This document shows, piece after piece, positions 59,739-61,485 of a DNA stretch of 61,485 bases (the first letter of the stretch is position 1; each line of letters opens with the position of its first letter). Under the pieces are notes generated by a model, which worked only from the letters and a program-made list of their open reading frames with translations, ran no database searches and was not told the origin of the DNA. Source of the stretch: Oscillospiraceae bacterium (GTDB taxonomy: Bacteria > Bacillota > Clostridia > Oscillospirales > Ruminococcaceae). The position numbers and the translations under genes are program-made. The stretch is from contig SVMZ01000016.1 in assembly GCA_015067185.1 (NCBI GenBank), forward strand, positions 1-61,485, in the 5' to 3' direction.

Positions 59739-59832
59739 CTTTTGGAACACCTCTGCAACATACTGTCTTTGTCAGTTTACAGTCAACCAATGCGGCTGCA
59801 GTATTCCCAACAAAATCTTGCATATATTATAT

Positions 59833-59862
59833 ATTATATACAATTCCCCCTTTCCTTGTCAA
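59833..59862 (-). promoter_or_regulatory. Sigma-A promoter of the ATP synthase operon
   Basis: On the minus strand a perfect TTGACA and TATAAT separated by 18 bases, about 95 bases before the first gene. Confidence 0.8.
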
Positions 59863-59881
59863 TAAAACCCAAATAAAAATC

Positions 59882-59898
59882 CGCAAGAACTTCTTGCG
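59882..59898 (-). terminator. Distal terminator behind the right-edge lipoprotein gene
   Basis: CGCAAGA-ACT-TCTTGCG; on the minus strand it is followed by GATTTTTATTT. It may back up the hairpin at 59981-60025. Confidence 0.65.
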
Positions 59899-59980
59899 AA
59901 AAAAAACCTGTTTTTGTGAGAAATACCATATCATTTTTCTATTCATTGAATTCACCTTTCCCCCACTTTTTTCCTTTACA

Positions 59981-60025
59981 AACCAGAAGAGCAGAAGGCT
60001 GCTATTCCCTCTGCTCTCTGGTTTT
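59981..60025 (-). terminator. Proximal terminator-like hairpin behind the right-edge lipoprotein gene
   Basis: A 14-bp stem with one bulged A and a 15-base loop, 44 bases after the stop. The T run on the minus strand is short, so it may mainly stabilise the mRNA end. Confidence 0.6.
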
Positions 60026-60069
60026 TGGAAGTATTACAAATCAAAAGATCCGTAATCAAAGTAATGAAA

Positions 60070-61485
60070 TTATTTCTCGAATACGATAGCGCCCATCTCG
60101 TCCATGACGGATACGTAAGCGTCGAAGCGCTCCTGATAGATAGCGGTAGCCTCAGCAAGACCCATATCGTTGCACTCTTCAACGAATGCATCCCACTCGG
60201 AGAGGTCGCGGCCGCCCATCATGAACAGCTGGATCTGCTCGTCCATGTAGGTGAACAGGTCGGTGTATTCCTGGATAGCTGCGGACTGCTCATCGGTAGG
60301 CATAGCAAAACCGATCTGAGTTACGCCGGTCTCAATGAAGAAGTTGAGATTCTCAAGGTTCCAGTCGATATCGCAAGCCTTACCGGTTCCTGCGAAAGCT
60401 TCAGAGAACTCATGAGCGATAGAACCAGCACTACCAATCAGCCACTGACCAAGAACACCGGTGTTGAAGCCCATCTCGTTCCAGAGCTGGGGGTTATCTG
60501 CCATAGCCTGCTGGCCCTTCTCGGTGTAAACCATGGGTTGTTCACCAAGGGTTCCCTGGAGTCTGGGATCGAGGGTGGATTCGTCAACTGCTACATAGTA
60601 GTCGCCGCCGGGATAATACTCACCGTTATAGTCGAGCTTGGAGCCCTCAATGGTGTAACCAAAGTCGATAACCTGCATTGCCTTTTCGGGGCAATCGCAA
60701 TCTTTGGTGATCATGAAGCCGTTGTAACCACCGATATTCTTCAGGATGTTAACGGACTCGCCGTCAGCATTCTCAAGGTTGCGGATGGTGATGGTCTCAC
60801 CGGTGATGCCCTTAGAGGAAAGGGTACCAACCTGGATAACGCCGTCCCACCATGCACCAACAGAGGCGCCAGCCTTGTTGTTGTAGATAACTTCGTTCCA
60901 CTGATCAGCAGTGTAGTTGGAGAATGCGGGGAAGAGGAGACCTTCGTTGTAAAGCTTTGCAACATAGGTTACATACTCTTTAGCTTCGGGAGTAGTAAGG
61001 GAGTTGTAGAGCTTCATGTCGTCATCGTACCACCAGGAGGAGGAAGCGCTGCCAGCGTTCATAACGCCGAAAGCAGTACCGAGGGAGAAGTTCATGTTGC
61101 CATAGTTGGCAAGGAAGATGATGTCGCGGTTGCCGGTTCCGTTGAGGTCCTGATCGTTGCAGCCTACGAGATAATCATAGAACTCATCGGGAGTCTTCGG
61201 ATAGTCCATACCGAGAGCCTGGCACCAATCCCAACGTACGCTGAGGGTGGTAACCTGATGCTGGATGTTAGCAACAACCTGGGGAACACGGAGGATTTCG
61301 CCGTCAGCAGTACCGTTAGCGATGGTGAGGTAGGGCATCTCAACCATCATGTTCTGCTTAACGTTGGGGCCGTACTCTTCGATGAGATCGTTGAGGCCGA
61401 TGATGAGGCCGTTGTTGTAGATCTCAAGGAGACGGGAATCGCCGAAACGATGCTTGATCATGTCGGGGAGATCGGTACCGGCAGC
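60070..61485 (-). CDS. Extracellular sugar-binding lipoprotein (family 1), N-terminus beyond the right edge
   Basis: The frame is open to the window edge, giving the C-terminal 471 residues of a solute-binding protein. Features include TPEAKEYVTYVAKLYNEGLL, GYNGFMITKDCDCPEKAM and a C-terminal EMGAIVFEK; the style matches Lpl-type sugar-binding proteins but it is not a close copy of the one at 25368-27146. No permease follows downstream; two hairpins end the transcript, so its permeases must lie upstream, outside the window. Codon use is strongly biased (GAG, AAG, CTC), suggesting very high expression. Confidence 0.9.
   Translation of the reverse strand, partial: AAGTDLPDMIKHRFGDSRLLEIYNNGLIIGLNDLIEEYGPNVKQNMMVEMPYLTIANGTADGEILRVPQVVANIQHQVTTLSVRWDWCQALGMDYPKTPDEFYDYLVGCNDQDLNGTGNRDIIFLANYGNMNFSLGTAFGVMNAGSASSSWWYDDDMKLYNSLTTPEAKEYVTYVAKLYNEGLLFPAFSNYTADQWNEVIYNNKAGASVGAWWDGVIQVGTLSSKGITGETITIRNLENADGESVNILKNIGGYNGFMITKDCDCPEKAMQVIDFGYTIEGSKLDYNGEYYPGGDYYVAVDESTLDPRLQGTLGEQPMVYTEKGQQAMADNPQLWNEMGFNTGVLGQWLIGSAGSIAHEFSEAFAGTGKACDIDWNLENLNFFIETGVTQIGFAMPTDEQSAAIQEYTDLFTYMDEQIQLFMMGGRDLSEWDAFVEECNDMGLAEATAIYQERFDAYVSVMDEMGAIVFEK

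Noticed and set aside
60070-61485. The right-edge lipoprotein as a duplicate of the one at 25368-27146
   Set aside because: Both belong to the same broad family, but the visible sequences differ throughout and share no long identical stretch.

Overview
The window is a contiguous chromosomal stretch of a low-to-medium GC anaerobic Firmicute, most likely a gut-type member of the Clostridia. The supporting signs are strong AGGAGG ribosome-binding sites with frequent TTG and GTG starts, sigma-A promoters with 17-base spacers, the tilS-hpt-ftsH order, YesM/YesN and Lpl-type sugar transport, a class B sortase, and an F-type ATP synthase whose c subunit carries sodium-type ligands. A finer taxonomic call is not supported. 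I saw no tRNA, rRNA, CRISPR array, insertion sequence or prophage.

Layout. 1-7146 (minus): an operon of cysteine desulfurase, ThiI and a CinA-like protein fused to a sortase B domain cut by the left edge, and an operon of a DMT transporter, a PP2C phosphatase and a degenerate PP2C. 7358-11186 (plus): a sulfotransferase followed by CysD and a CysN-CysC fusion, that is, PAPS synthesis next to a PAPS-using enzyme. 11408-13725: a polar amino-acid ABC transporter. 13931-16111: iron alcohol dehydrogenase, MscL and a zinc-ribbon membrane protein. 16251-30881: a sugar-acid or glycoside locus with UxuA, an SDR oxidoreductase, two xylose-isomerase-like TIM barrels, two Gfo/Idh/MocA dehydrogenases, a PHP protein, an Lpl-type ABC transporter and a YesN/YesM two-component system. 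30964-34825 (minus): tilS, hpt, ftsH. 35139-38914: MarR, MATE exporter, HisK-like phosphatase and EutH. 38997-43036 (minus): a four-gene operon of PfkB kinase, ROK regulator, HAD phosphatase and a deoxyhypusine-synthase-like enzyme. 43140-45572: a DinG/XPD helicase with a nuclease domain. 45735-49922: a divergent GDPD and a glycerol-3-phosphate dehydrogenase operon with a structured leader. 50269-52952: a cation/proton antiporter, MgtC and a VOC protein. 53080-59738 (minus): the complete ATP synthase operon. 60070 to the right edge: the C-terminal part of another sugar-binding lipoprotein.

How the genes work together. ThiI and its desulfurase should make 4-thiouridine in tRNA. CysD/CysNC should supply PAPS to the sulfotransferase, and no sulfate-reduction gene is nearby. 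The 16-31 kb locus looks like import and remodelling of an oxidised sugar or glycoside without any glycoside hydrolase; paired Gfo/Idh/MocA and TIM-barrel enzymes suggest 3-keto-glycoside chemistry feeding UxuA and the SDR. The ATP synthase probably couples to sodium and has an epsilon subunit without the inhibitory C-terminal helices.

The best candidates for undescribed biology are the CinA-sortase fusion, the oxidative sugar locus, the operon with the deoxyhypusine-synthase-like enzyme, and the sulfotransferase-PAPS operon.
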